From NCBI RefSeq assembly GCF_900156375.1, contig NZ_FTNK01000010.1, positions 152,891 to 216,890 on the forward strand: 64,000 nucleotides of DNA, written 5' to 3'. Of this stretch, positions 26,544-35,358 are shown piece after piece. This DNA is from Paenibacillus macquariensis (lineage in GTDB: Bacteria > Bacillota > Bacilli > Paenibacillales > Paenibacillaceae). A program made the translations under genes and the position numbers. Every line of letters begins with the position of its first letter. Position 1 is the stretch's first letter. A model generated the notes under the pieces. That model saw only the letters and a list, made by a program, of their open reading frames with translations, ran no database searches and was not told where the DNA came from.

Positions 26544-28189
26544 GGAATTAGCTTTCCTTTCCGAAGCTCCTCTTGGAGTGCGCGCAGTCGGCTATAACGG
26601 TTGCTAAATACGGTTATGAACTGTTCAAAGCGTGCTTCTTGCTTCAGTTTTTTATATAGCTTGGATAGACGCTTCAGTAATTTTACGGCTTGTTTATAGC
26701 TGTCTCTATTTTTCTGTACAATATATCTTTCGACAGCCTGATGATAAAAGGGTAACATCAACTCTGGAGCATTTTTCTCAATGGGTTGGAATACACCAAC
26801 ACGATAATCTAGCGGTTCCCTACCTCTACTTAACTGATAATCCATCCACTGTTGCCACTTGTTATGTGCGAGTAATTTCTCTTCATAAATTTTCTCAGTA
26901 TAAGGTAGCATGCGGACAAGTGTTGCCCACATGGATACTTCGGCTTCAGGGAGATGTTGAAGGCTCTCCTCCCAGTACATCCAATAATCATGCAAGTTAT
27001 TGTTCCGATGGCTACTAAGTAATGGGCCAATTTCGTATAACCAAGGGCTCATTCGAGACCATTGTCCCGTACTCTGTAGAATCTTTAAAAAAGGAAGCAC
27101 ATGATCGGCATGTACAATGAACGCAGCATCGGCAGCGTGTAACATGGCCCATGCCTGCTGATCTTCCGATAGATAGAAGTGCATCCAGCTCTGAGCTAAC
27201 ATCCATGACAGTCGTGACAATGAAGCGCCAAGTTCATCTTTTGCTGATTGTAAATATTGCAATTCCGTCTTGTATATCTCGGTATCTGTAAGATTGGGTC
27301 GAACCCAATGTAGCCAAATTTGGATATAGACATCTAAGAAATAATTGAGATTCTGCGGTTCTCTCAACATATGTGTACGCAATTGGGCTAAAGTCTCTGT
27401 AACATGTGGTAAACGTTCTGGCTCAGCCTTCAGAGGAAGTTCTTTTGTTAGGCTGAGAATCATCAATTCTTGGATATCGTCAGCAGCGATTTGTGTCTGA
27501 AAACCCATATAGAAATTGGTCTGATGCCCTTGTTGTAATGGCTTTACCAGTTTTGTGAGCACAAATAGGTGCGCATGAAATCCAAACAGCTGCTCCATCA
27601 CTGGGGAAAGCTGAGGTTTTATCGTAAATATAGATGCTAAAGCACTTTGAGCATATGGAGCATTGGGGATCTTCATACCTAATGGAGCGATACATTCCTC
27701 AAATAGGTCATACCACTCCGATATGGTTAACGTGGTCAGTTGACTTGCTTGCGCTTTTAACTTGGCAGAAGCTTCAGCCTTTTGTATATCTGCGTTCTGA
27801 ACCGCCAAGCGACTCGAAGCGGCGTGTGGTGAAGGTTTCACTACTTGCTTGAACGTAGCTGCAGAGCTAGCATTCACGAGTGCATGAACGGACCGCTCTT
27901 GTAAGTTGGCATATTCAAGTAACGTAGCAATCATATGCTTACAGTTAGATGGAACAGGGCAATTGCAATGATTGTCAGAAAAGGATTCTAGATTGAGTCT
28001 TACGGAGTAGTACTCATTTCCTTCAACGACAGCCTCAATACGCCCATCTGCAGGCATCGTTAACTGATGGACAAACCCTTGTTTGAAATATTGGAATCCA
28101 CGTTTTATCGTCAGATCATTGAAATGTTGTGCGACATTCTGGATAAGCATATGCCATTGCATATCATCCATAGTATAGGTTGGTTTCAT
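26540..28189 (-). CDS. SWIM zinc-finger protein
   Basis: The 549-residue protein has a SWIM zinc-binding motif CNCPVPSNCKH (residues 75-86) within an N-terminal domain that begins with the conserved FNDLTIKRGFQYFKQGFV. SWIM fingers bind DNA or protein, and in bacteria they often accompany SNF2 ATPases. The remaining ~450 residues look like helical repeats with many Trp and Leu residues and match nothing recognised. It is the first gene of a two-gene operon with the SNF2 ATPase, coupled by a 4-base overlap, so the two products likely act together; in the 52.4-kb gene the same two parts are fused in one chain. Confidence 0.88.
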   Translation of the reverse strand: MKPTYTMDDMQWHMLIQNVAQHFNDLTIKRGFQYFKQGFVHQLTMPADGRIEAVVEGNEYYSVRLNLESFSDNHCNCPVPSNCKHMIATLLEYANLQERSVHALVNASSAATFKQVVKPSPHAASSRLAVQNADIQKAEASAKLKAQASQLTTLTISEWYDLFEECIAPLGMKIPNAPYAQSALASIFTIKPQLSPVMEQLFGFHAHLFVLTKLVKPLQQGHQTNFYMGFQTQIAADDIQELMILSLTKELPLKAEPERLPHVTETLAQLRTHMLREPQNLNYFLDVYIQIWLHWVRPNLTDTEIYKTELQYLQSAKDELGASLSRLSWMLAQSWMHFYLSEDQQAWAMLHAADAAFIVHADHVLPFLKILQSTGQWSRMSPWLYEIGPLLSSHRNNNLHDYWMYWEESLQHLPEAEVSMWATLVRMLPYTEKIYEEKLLAHNKWQQWMDYQLSRGREPLDYRVGVFQPIEKNAPELMLPFYHQAVERYIVQKNRDSYKQAVKLLKRLSKLYKKLKQEARFEQFITVFSNRYSRLRALQEELRKGKLIP

Positions 28190-28351
28190 TATTGATAAGT
28201 CTCCTGAGAGAGTATAGTATAGATTTAATTCTAATCTATCATAGCATTTTATACGAAATAAATAAGATAGAAGGTAAAAACATATCTATGTAATTCCAGT
28301 CCGACAAGTTGATATATAGTAAAATAATGGATTTTAAATAAAGGTTGTTTA

Positions 28352-28380
28352 TTGACCACCGTATAAATTACATATATAAT
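28352..28380 (+). promoter_or_regulatory. Promoter of the regulator-peptide pair
   Basis: -35 TTGACC (28352-28357), a 17-base spacer and a perfect -10 TATAAT (28375-28380), 60 bases before the start codon. An inverted repeat AATAAA-GGTTG-TTTATT (28337-28353) overlaps the -35 and is a candidate operator. Confidence 0.8.
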
Positions 28381-28439
28381 TTAAAAATGCTAATATATGG
28401 ATTTTCGTTGATAATTGTTATATTATAGGGGTGATCTAG

Positions 28440-29801
28440 TTGAAGCCTAACACCACGATTCGCTCAGAAATTGAAGATTACATAAGAAGAAACGGTATGA
28501 ACCTTCAAGATTTGTCACAAGCTGCGGGTATGAACAAAGGGATTTTAAGTGCGGTTATTAATCGGAATCCACCCAAACCCATTGCAGTCAGACAATTGGA
28601 TCTAATTACATCTGGGATGGCACTTCCAGAGGGGGAATTATACGAGTTATATGTAGATGAATGTTTCATTACCAATCCCCCAAATTGGCGAAGGTTAAGA
28701 CCTTTCATTCAACGGTGTGCGGAGCTTGAGAAGTATGAGTGTATTGAAAGTATTTTGCATCGGCTTGCCGAAGATCTTTCATTTATTCCTGGATTATTCG
28801 AGACGGCAGAATTACTTTATAATCAAGGTTTGAATAAAGCGGCGGTCCTACTGTACAAATGTGTAGCTGAAGGAGAAAGATTTCAACATTCCGAGAGGTT
28901 AGCTATTTGTCAGTTTAGATTATTTTCCCTTTCTATAGGAGAAGACCAGCAAGAGAATCTTCGCGCAGCAGTTCGATTTGAATCTTATATAGACCGTCTA
29001 CCGGAAGATATTCAGTTGGATGCTCTATGTGAATTTATGAATGTCTATTTCCCTTTAGACAACATGGATAAGGTCATAGAAATTTCCGAAAAACTAGTAT
29101 TTAGAGCAGATTGCCAACATGCTATAAACAAGCAGAATGTAAAACGGACGGAAAGAAGGATAAAGTACCCTGTTGTGGTGTATAAAGCCTATGCATATTT
29201 GATGAGAGCTGGAGCTTATGGTAGATTCAAAGATTATGATAAGGCGTATAAATATACGCTACTATATATGAATATGGATTGGTCAGAAGAACGAGAAAAA
29301 GATGTGAATACGTACATCGCTAAGTTTCAGGCATGGGGTGAATCTAACACTTACTTCTATAGATTACGACAAGGCGAATGGAATGTGTTGCCTCAATGCG
29401 TATCTTATATGAGCGAGAATGAAGAAGAAGTGCTACAGGGGCTGTTTACACTTACCGAAGTAGCAAATAGCGCTGATGTGGATGTGGATTGGGTATTTAC
29501 TCAATTTAAAGAGCAGATTTCCTCGTATATTGAATTGAACTGGCTTCCTGATTATTACTCTAAGCAATTTGGTATGGATTATAGTCTTAGGTTTCTCATT
29601 GAATTAGCTGTTTATCATTTGCGGAGGCAACGGTATGAAACTGGATTCGAATGGATCCTGCATAGTTTGAATAAATCGATTAAAGTAAAAAGTGATACGG
29701 GTTTTATTAAATGTGTTAGGATATTCGAGGAATTTAGGCATGTTGCATCCGCAAATGCACAAATAGAGTATTCAAGAATAGTGAAAGAGGTGAAAACTTG
29801 A
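28440..29801 (+). CDS. HTH regulator with helical-repeat domain, RRNPP-like peptide receptor candidate
   Basis: The 453-residue protein starts with an XRE-type helix-turn-helix (about 1-65: NLQDLSQAAGMNKGILSAVI). It continues as a long all-helical region to the C-terminus, with pairs such as LFETAELLYNQGLNKAAVLL and YDKAYKYTLLYMNMDW that look like TPR-type repeats. This architecture is that of RRNPP receptors (Rap, PlcR, PrgX, AimR and the Alo proteins of Paenibacillus), cytosolic regulators that bind a re-imported peptide. A 41-codon secreted-peptide gene begins one base after its stop codon. The start is TTG 28440 behind AGGGGTGA; no in-frame ATG precedes the HTH. The family call is from architecture and context, not a database hit. 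Confidence 0.8.
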   Translation: MKPNTTIRSEIEDYIRRNGMNLQDLSQAAGMNKGILSAVINRNPPKPIAVRQLDLITSGMALPEGELYELYVDECFITNPPNWRRLRPFIQRCAELEKYECIESILHRLAEDLSFIPGLFETAELLYNQGLNKAAVLLYKCVAEGERFQHSERLAICQFRLFSLSIGEDQQENLRAAVRFESYIDRLPEDIQLDALCEFMNVYFPLDNMDKVIEISEKLVFRADCQHAINKQNVKRTERRIKYPVVVYKAYAYLMRAGAYGRFKDYDKAYKYTLLYMNMDWSEEREKDVNTYIAKFQAWGESNTYFYRLRQGEWNVLPQCVSYMSENEEEVLQGLFTLTEVANSADVDVDWVFTQFKEQISSYIELNWLPDYYSKQFGMDYSLRFLIELAVYHLRRQRYETGFEWILHSLNKSIKVKSDTGFIKCVRIFEEFRHVASANAQIEYSRIVKEVKT

Positions 29802-29802
29802 A

Positions 29803-29928
29803 ATGAAAAAGAAAATGGTTGGTATGCTGATTGCATTTATTATTGTAGTAGGCCTAACGAATCAAGTAGTTTTGATAAATGGGGGTGAAATTACTACTCT
29901 TGGTGAGGGTGGTATAGGAAAACTTTAA
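29803..29928 (+). CDS. Small secreted peptide precursor, candidate quorum-sensing pheromone
   Basis: A 41-residue open frame starts with ATG one base after the stop of the regulator. GAAAGAGGTGA lies about 10 bases upstream, inside the end of the regulator gene, so translation would be coupled. The product begins with Lys-rich MKKKMVGMLIAFIIVVG, a signal-peptide-like hydrophobic stretch, and ends TTLGEGGIGKL, a small, Gly-rich polar tail. That layout (secretion signal plus short C-terminal pro-peptide next to a TPR receptor) is that of Phr/AimP/AloP precursors. A terminator follows about 90 bases downstream. The active peptide would be some 5-10 C-terminal residues; which ones cannot be told. 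Confidence 0.72.
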   Translation: MKKKMVGMLIAFIIVVGLTNQVVLINGGEITTLGEGGIGKL

Positions 29929-30018
29929 TATTCGCATTTATTGAACCCCGAATAACGCACAAGGTTTCTTTCAGATCAATACATAAATCGTTTAATTAAA
30001 TCGCAATACAGGATCATG

Positions 30019-30060
30019 CCGTGTAAACAGCTAATTAGCTGTTTGCACGGTTTTTTTCTT
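30019..30060 (+). terminator. Terminator of the regulator-peptide pair
   Basis: A 14-bp stem, CCGTGTAAACAGCT (30019-30032) with AGCTGTTTGCACGG (30037-30050) containing one mismatch, is followed by seven T's. Confidence 0.95.
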
Positions 30061-30185
30061 CAGTAATAAACACCCCTCAAACCACCTAATCTGAAAAAAC
30101 TAACCCTCTTTCCTAAATTTCGCACCTCCCCAAAGGGAAAAAATACCTGCATAATGAGCCTATACACTTAGAAGGGGTGAATAAA

Positions 30186-31538
30186 ATGGCAAAGGTTTCA
30201 AAGGTGTTAAGTTTTATTCTTGCATCGACGATGGTATTTGGTTTGGCGGCGTGTGGAAATAGCACGAACGACAAAAAAGGCGATACTGCAAGTACGGAGG
30301 GTGCAAAGCCAACGGAGAAGGTTGCAGAAAAGGTTGTTGAGAAAGAAGTTAAAATTACTTTCCAGAACATCTATCCTGATACGACTGATCCTAAGAATAT
30401 ACTGATGAAGAAGCTTGTGAATCAATACCAAACAGAGCATCCTAACATCAAGATTGAACTGGACTCACTTAACACGGATCAACAGAAATTGAAGTTGAAG
30501 ACACAGGCTGCATCGAAAGAGGTTCCTGATATTACAATTGTGAACCCTGCAGCACAAATGAAACCTTTCGTAGAAGCCGGTTTATTTGCGCCATTGAATG
30601 ATATGTTAGACCAAAATGGCTTGAAAGATACTTTTCAAGAAGGGCTTTTGAATTGGTATAGCTTTGATGACAAAACATATGCTCTTCCAGACGGTAATAA
30701 CATCGCTGTCGTTTACTATAATAAAGAGCTTTTCGAAAAAGCTGGCGTAGAAGTGCCAACAACGTTTGAAGATATGCTTAAAGTGGTTGCTAAGCTCAAA
30801 GAAAAAGGGATTACACCGTTGGCACTTGGTGAAAAAGATTCGTGGACAGGGTCCTTCTTGTTCATGAATATGTTACTTCGGACAAATGGACCAGGATTCT
30901 TACAAGATGTTGTAGATAAGAAGAAGACATTTGAAGATCCTGCGTTTAAAGAAGCAGTTGATGCATTCCAAAGTTTAGTCGCAGCGGGAGCATTCCAAGA
31001 AGGAGCTACTTCCTTTGACTATAATGCTGGGGAGAACCTATTCAAAACAGGGAAGTCAGCGATGTACTTCATGGGAACGTGGGCAACAGGCGGTATTGAA
31101 ACATCTTCTGTAAATGGAAAAGTTGGAGTATTTAAATTCCCAACGATCGCTGGTAAAGGTGATCCGAATGAATTCATGCTAGCACCAGGTAGTGCATTTG
31201 CAATTTCTGCGAATAGTGAGCATTTGCAAGAAACAAAAGATTTCTTGAATTGGTTCATGTTGAACTTCCCTAAAGAAGCTTTTACAGCTAAGGGAGCCGT
31301 TGGTATTGGACAGATCGTAGATGGAGACTTTAAGGCAGCGGGTTATTCTGATATGGCGATGGAAGTACTTGGACTATTCAAACAAGTTAAAGGCGGAGAT
31401 TTAGCGTTTGACAACACGATGAATCCTGGGACAGCGCAAGTCCATTTAAACAGCATTCAAAACTTGTTCGTGCAGAAGGTAGATTCCTCTGCAGTAGCCA
31501 AAGAACACCAAGCGGCATTTGAAGCCAACAATAAATAG
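30186..31538 (+). CDS. Sugar ABC transporter substrate-binding lipoprotein (second system)
   Basis: The 450-residue family 1 solute-binding lipoprotein has lipobox GLAAC (Cys23), then a long Lys/Glu/Thr-rich linker before KITFQNIYPDT. Family features: NNIAVVYYNKELFEKAGVEV and TWATGG near the middle. It would capture an oligosaccharide for the two permeases downstream. ATG 30186 was preferred to GTG 30177 because AAGGGG is 8 bases from the former. It heads the operon that also encodes a YesM/YesN-type sensor system, whose output probably activates this gene. No ATPase is encoded. Confidence 0.93.
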   Translation: MAKVSKVLSFILASTMVFGLAACGNSTNDKKGDTASTEGAKPTEKVAEKVVEKEVKITFQNIYPDTTDPKNILMKKLVNQYQTEHPNIKIELDSLNTDQQKLKLKTQAASKEVPDITIVNPAAQMKPFVEAGLFAPLNDMLDQNGLKDTFQEGLLNWYSFDDKTYALPDGNNIAVVYYNKELFEKAGVEVPTTFEDMLKVVAKLKEKGITPLALGEKDSWTGSFLFMNMLLRTNGPGFLQDVVDKKKTFEDPAFKEAVDAFQSLVAAGAFQEGATSFDYNAGENLFKTGKSAMYFMGTWATGGIETSSVNGKVGVFKFPTIAGKGDPNEFMLAPGSAFAISANSEHLQETKDFLNWFMLNFPKEAFTAKGAVGIGQIVDGDFKAAGYSDMAMEVLGLFKQVKGGDLAFDNTMNPGTAQVHLNSIQNLFVQKVDSSAVAKEHQAAFEANNK

Positions 31539-31559
31539 TTAAATCATTATATTAGTTTG

Positions 31560-31622
31560 AACTAAAGACTGCGCCCCAAGCTCAATCAGTTAGTTATGAA
31601 CATGGGGCGTTTTTCTTTAGTT
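31560..31622 (+). terminator. Attenuating hairpin between binding-protein and permease genes
   Basis: CGCCCCA (31572-31578) pairs with TGGGGCG (31613-31619), followed by TTTTTCTTT. Outer sequences AACTAAAG and CTTTAGTT can also pair. It lies inside an otherwise collinear operon, so it likely lowers permease and sensor expression relative to the binding protein. Confidence 0.75.
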
Positions 31623-31697
31623 CAATCTATGTATATGAAGGGGACACTTGCTGTTCCCTTCATACTTATCTTAATAGACAGAAGGAGGAGATAAGGT

Positions 31698-32588
31698 GTG
31701 AACGTTCTTAAGGTTTCCCGCCTTACCATTACTGCGTTTGTGCTGCCTTGCTTACTTATTTATTTCGGAATTGTATTCGTTCCTATTGTCGTATCATTAT
31801 ATAGTGGTCTATTAGATTGGAACGGTATAGGTACATCGACATTTGTAGGATTGGACAATTTTAAAAATTTGTTTTTTCATGATCCGATCTTTTGGCCTTC
31901 TGTAAAGAGGACATTAATGTTTTCTGTTTTCTCGATGGCTGAAATTCCGCTAGCGTTGTTCGTAGCGATCTTACTTCGAAGATATGTTCGCAAGCCAAAC
32001 TTTTTGGTTTCGAGTTATTTCTTGCCTGTTATTTTATCTGTTGTTATCATCGGTCAGTTATGGAAAACGATTTACAACCCTGCATCTATGGGTGGGATGT
32101 TGAATCAAATATTGATTGCTATTGGACTTGAGTCTTGGTCAAGATCATGGTTAACCGAACCTGCGGTAGCGATGTATTCTTTATACTTCGTGGCATTGTG
32201 GCAGTACTTAGGCTATCATACACTGATCCAGTTTACAGGGATTTCGAATGTGCCGGCTGAAGTTTACGAAGCAGCAAGAATTGACGGGGCGGAAGGATTC
32301 AAAGCAGACCGTTACATTACATTTCCTATGATTATCCCAATTTTTAAAATATCCATTGTGTTGGCATTTATCGGCTCACTTCAGGCCTTCGATATGGTCA
32401 TGGTCATGACGGGCGGAGGACCGGCTAATGCTACGGACGTGATTTCCACACACATGTATAATATGTCGTTCAAGTCCATGCAATATGGATATGGTAGCTC
32501 GATTGCTTCATTCCTGGTTGTTGTATGTCTAATTGCCACGGTCGTTATTAATTATGTTTTTAATAAATTAGAGAAACGATTCACCTAA
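31698..32588 (+). CDS. Sugar ABC transporter permease (MalF type, second system)
   Basis: The 296-residue inner membrane protein has about six hydrophobic segments and the EAA loop near residue 188 (EVYEAARIDGAEGFKADRYI then TFPMI). The start is GTG 31698, placed by AAGGAGGA. Sequence is similar throughout to the MalF-like permease at 2365-3240, including LESWSR-W and VMVMT-GGPA motifs, so the two transporters are paralogous. It is followed 15 bases later by its partner. Confidence 0.93.
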   Translation: MNVLKVSRLTITAFVLPCLLIYFGIVFVPIVVSLYSGLLDWNGIGTSTFVGLDNFKNLFFHDPIFWPSVKRTLMFSVFSMAEIPLALFVAILLRRYVRKPNFLVSSYFLPVILSVVIIGQLWKTIYNPASMGGMLNQILIAIGLESWSRSWLTEPAVAMYSLYFVALWQYLGYHTLIQFTGISNVPAEVYEAARIDGAEGFKADRYITFPMIIPIFKISIVLAFIGSLQAFDMVMVMTGGGPANATDVISTHMYNMSFKSMQYGYGSSIASFLVVVCLIATVVINYVFNKLEKRFT

Positions 32589-32603
32589 AGGAGGAAAATC
32601 GAT

Positions 32604-33485
32604 ATGAATACATCACAGGTCACGACTTTACGACATGTAAAGACGGTACCCAATCGCAGACGATTTTCTTTGACGAAGGGAATCGTTCTTCTATTCTTAT
32701 CAGTGTTAGTCGTGACGCAAGTCTATCCATTGCTGTGGTTGTTCCTGTACTCTTTCAAAACAAATGAGGAGATTCTCTCAGGGAACTTCTTCGCACTACC
32801 GCAATCTCCACAATGGAGCAATTACGTCTCTGCATTTTCAGGCGGGGATTACCTTCGGTATTTATGGAACAGTATTTTCGTTACAACGGTGACGATGACG
32901 TGTGTCATCATATTGAGCTCTCTTGCTGCCTTTGCAATAAGTCGGTTCCGCTGGCGTTATGGGCAAGTTGTGCTGTTGCTTTTTCTAATCGGCATGATGA
33001 TTCCAATGCAAGCGACGTTGTTACCTTTAATGATTATCTTTAAGAATATGCACATCTTGAACACACATTTATCGATTATTTTGCCGTATATAGCATTCTC
33101 AATGCCGATTGCTATATTTATTCTGAATGGATTTATGAAGTCGATTCCAGGTGAGATTGAAGAGTCGGCGATCATGGACGGTGCGAGTATACTTCGAGTT
33201 TATTGGAATATTATGTTACCTATTTCTGTTCCACCTATTATGACGGTATGTATCCTAACGTTTATTAACATTTGGAACGAATACATTCTGGCATCGATAT
33301 TCATATCGTCAAATAGTTTAAAGACACTGCCATTTGGTGTGAATAGTTTCGTCGGCCAATATTCCGTGAATTATGGAGCCATTGGTGCATTCTTAGTGCT
33401 AGGTGCACTTCCTGTCATTGTGGTCTATTTCTTATTAGCAGATAAAATTACGCAGGGCATGGTAGCGGGCGCAGTTAAAGGATAG
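32604..33485 (+). CDS. Sugar ABC transporter permease (MalG type, second system)
   Basis: The 293-residue permease has the EAA loop near residue 184 (EIEESAIMDGASILRVYWNI) and the MalG-type ending GMVAGAVKG. ATG 32604 follows AAAGGAGG. Paralogous to the gene at 3259-4140. The sensor kinase starts 64 bases downstream. Confidence 0.93.
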   Translation: MNTSQVTTLRHVKTVPNRRRFSLTKGIVLLFLSVLVVTQVYPLLWLFLYSFKTNEEILSGNFFALPQSPQWSNYVSAFSGGDYLRYLWNSIFVTTVTMTCVIILSSLAAFAISRFRWRYGQVVLLLFLIGMMIPMQATLLPLMIIFKNMHILNTHLSIILPYIAFSMPIAIFILNGFMKSIPGEIEESAIMDGASILRVYWNIMLPISVPPIMTVCILTFINIWNEYILASIFISSNSLKTLPFGVNSFVGQYSVNYGAIGAFLVLGALPVIVVYFLLADKITQGMVAGAVKG

Positions 33486-33549
33486 TAATGATCAGTAAGC
33501 GGGTGATGTGATAAAATGGAATTAAATCGAGTGGAGGGGGACAACAGGA

Positions 33550-35358
33550 TTGGCTCGAAGATTCCGTTCTATTCATAGCCGGCTTTTTCTGCTTTTTTTA
33601 ACGTGTATGACCACTATCCTTATTATCGTTAGTTTCCTTTACTATTCACGTTCGCTAGATATCATTCATTCTAAGATTAGCGATATTGCTCAGAAGAATA
33701 TTTCCCAAACTGCAGGTTTGTTTGATCTCATGCTTGAGGGTTATAACAGTGTCACGAAATCGTTGAATGGTAACTATGAATTAACGCGGCTACTTCAAGA
33801 GACTACTAGTAATCCTTCTGTTTCGGTTATTAATGAACGATCGATTACGAATATCATTGGTGCGACGTTCTTTTCCCGTAAAGAGATTGTAGGGATACAT
33901 ATCATTACGAATGCGGGGAAGGTCTATAGTTATGAGAGACAATTTGGCGGTGTCATTGACATCAATTACGAGAAAAAAGAATGGTATCTCAAATTGAAAG
34001 CGTCCTCAGGAAATATGGTCTGGCTTGGGTTTTATTCCGGATCACCCGTTAACAGGCTGCAACAAGATGAGGTATTCGTATTTGGTAGGCAGCTCTATGA
34101 TCTCACAGCTTACAAATCAATAGGTATGATGATCATCGAGACGGATCCGGCGCCGATTACAGAGGCACTTTCCAATGTAAGTATTAGTCCCAATACCCGA
34201 GCGTTTATTACCGGAAAAGATGATCATGTGATAGCCAAGGGGCAACAGGAGACTGAATTACCACTGTTTACTAACCTTCCGAAGCCTGCGCAGGCACACG
34301 ACATTATCGTGGACGATGAATCGGATCAATTAATCGTGGCTGCGAAAACCTCACTTGCAGATTGGACCATTTACGGAATAACACCAAAGAGTGATCTTAA
34401 TGCTGAGATCAACCAGACCCGATTGTATTTGGTGATTGTCGTTATTGCATTAATTATTGTATCTACGGTGTTGGCTTCTATCGTATCTAGGACGATTGCA
34501 TCTCCATTGAAGTTATTGATTCGAGAAATGAAGAAAGTTGAATTGGGGAATTTCAGTGGCTCTGTGAATGTGAATTCATTTGATGAGATCAATAGTCTAG
34601 TCTCTTCCTTTAATCGAATGGTGCATCGGATGGATGAACTGATCGAACGGATGACTCTATCTTCGGTCAGCGAGAAGAACGCCCAGTTACAGGCGCTTCA
34701 ATCGCAAGTAAATCCACATTTTTTATATAACACATTAGATATGATTTATTGGATGTTGGATGAGAAAGAAAATGAAAGGTTAAGTCGTGTCATTCTCTCG
34801 CTATCCCAAATGTTTCGGTATAGCAGTAATTGGGGAGAGGCTTCGCAAACAACACTAGGTCAAGAGTTGGAGCAGATCCGTCATTATCTGACGATTATTG
34901 AGATACGTTTGGATGGCCGACTGGAGACGGAGATCAACGTTCCTGAAGAGTGGCTGGATGTGATTTTACCGAAAGTAACCATTCAGCCGATTATCGAAAA
35001 TGCAGTGAAATATGGCCTGGAACCGCTGGGTACGCCTTGCAAGTTACAAGTATTTGCGCAACAGCACAATCATGAGCTCCATATTAGTATTACAGACCAT
35101 GGACTGGGCATGGAAGAAGAAACGTTGCGTCAGGTTAGGGAATCGCTTGCAATGAACGCAACAATAGCAATTGAACCCATAAATCAACCAAGAAGAGGGA
35201 TCGGATTACATAATGTTCACGCTCGAATCAACATGATGTTTGGAGAAGCCTATGGTATTCGTGTTGAGAGTCTCAGGGGACAAGGAACAACCGTGACCGT
35301 TGTGATACCAATTCCGTTACAAAGGAGGCATGCAGATGAACATCCTCATCGTAGATGA
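33550..35358 (+). CDS. Sensor histidine kinase, YesM/LytS type
   Basis: The 602-residue membrane kinase senses an extracellular cue, probably the sugar or the loaded binding protein. It has a first membrane segment at about 13-35, an extracellular domain of the dCache type (about 36-290), a second segment near 291-313 and HAMP (314-366). The His-kinase domain follows, with the phosphoacceptor in QVNPHFLYNTLD (His about 390), and then HATPase_c with an N-box IENAVKYG and a G-box RGIGLHNVHARI. The start is TTG 33550 behind GGAGGGGG. Its end overlaps the response regulator gene by 23 bases. Confidence 0.94.
   Translation: MARRFRSIHSRLFLLFLTCMTTILIIVSFLYYSRSLDIIHSKISDIAQKNISQTAGLFDLMLEGYNSVTKSLNGNYELTRLLQETTSNPSVSVINERSITNIIGATFFSRKEIVGIHIITNAGKVYSYERQFGGVIDINYEKKEWYLKLKASSGNMVWLGFYSGSPVNRLQQDEVFVFGRQLYDLTAYKSIGMMIIETDPAPITEALSNVSISPNTRAFITGKDDHVIAKGQQETELPLFTNLPKPAQAHDIIVDDESDQLIVAAKTSLADWTIYGITPKSDLNAEINQTRLYLVIVVIALIIVSTVLASIVSRTIASPLKLLIREMKKVELGNFSGSVNVNSFDEINSLVSSFNRMVHRMDELIERMTLSSVSEKNAQLQALQSQVNPHFLYNTLDMIYWMLDEKENERLSRVILSLSQMFRYSSNWGEASQTTLGQELEQIRHYLTIIEIRLDGRLETEINVPEEWLDVILPKVTIQPIIENAVKYGLEPLGTPCKLQVFAQQHNHELHISITDHGLGMEEETLRQVRESLAMNATIAIEPINQPRRGIGLHNVHARINMMFGEAYGIRVESLRGQGTTVTVVIPIPLQRRHADEHPHRR

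Noticed and set aside
23601..28189. SWIM + SNF2 pair as a phage-defence system
   Set aside because: SNF2 helicases occur in DISARM and similar systems, but no methyltransferase, nuclease or other defence gene is adjacent, and the pair looks like the housekeeping ywqA/ywqB type.
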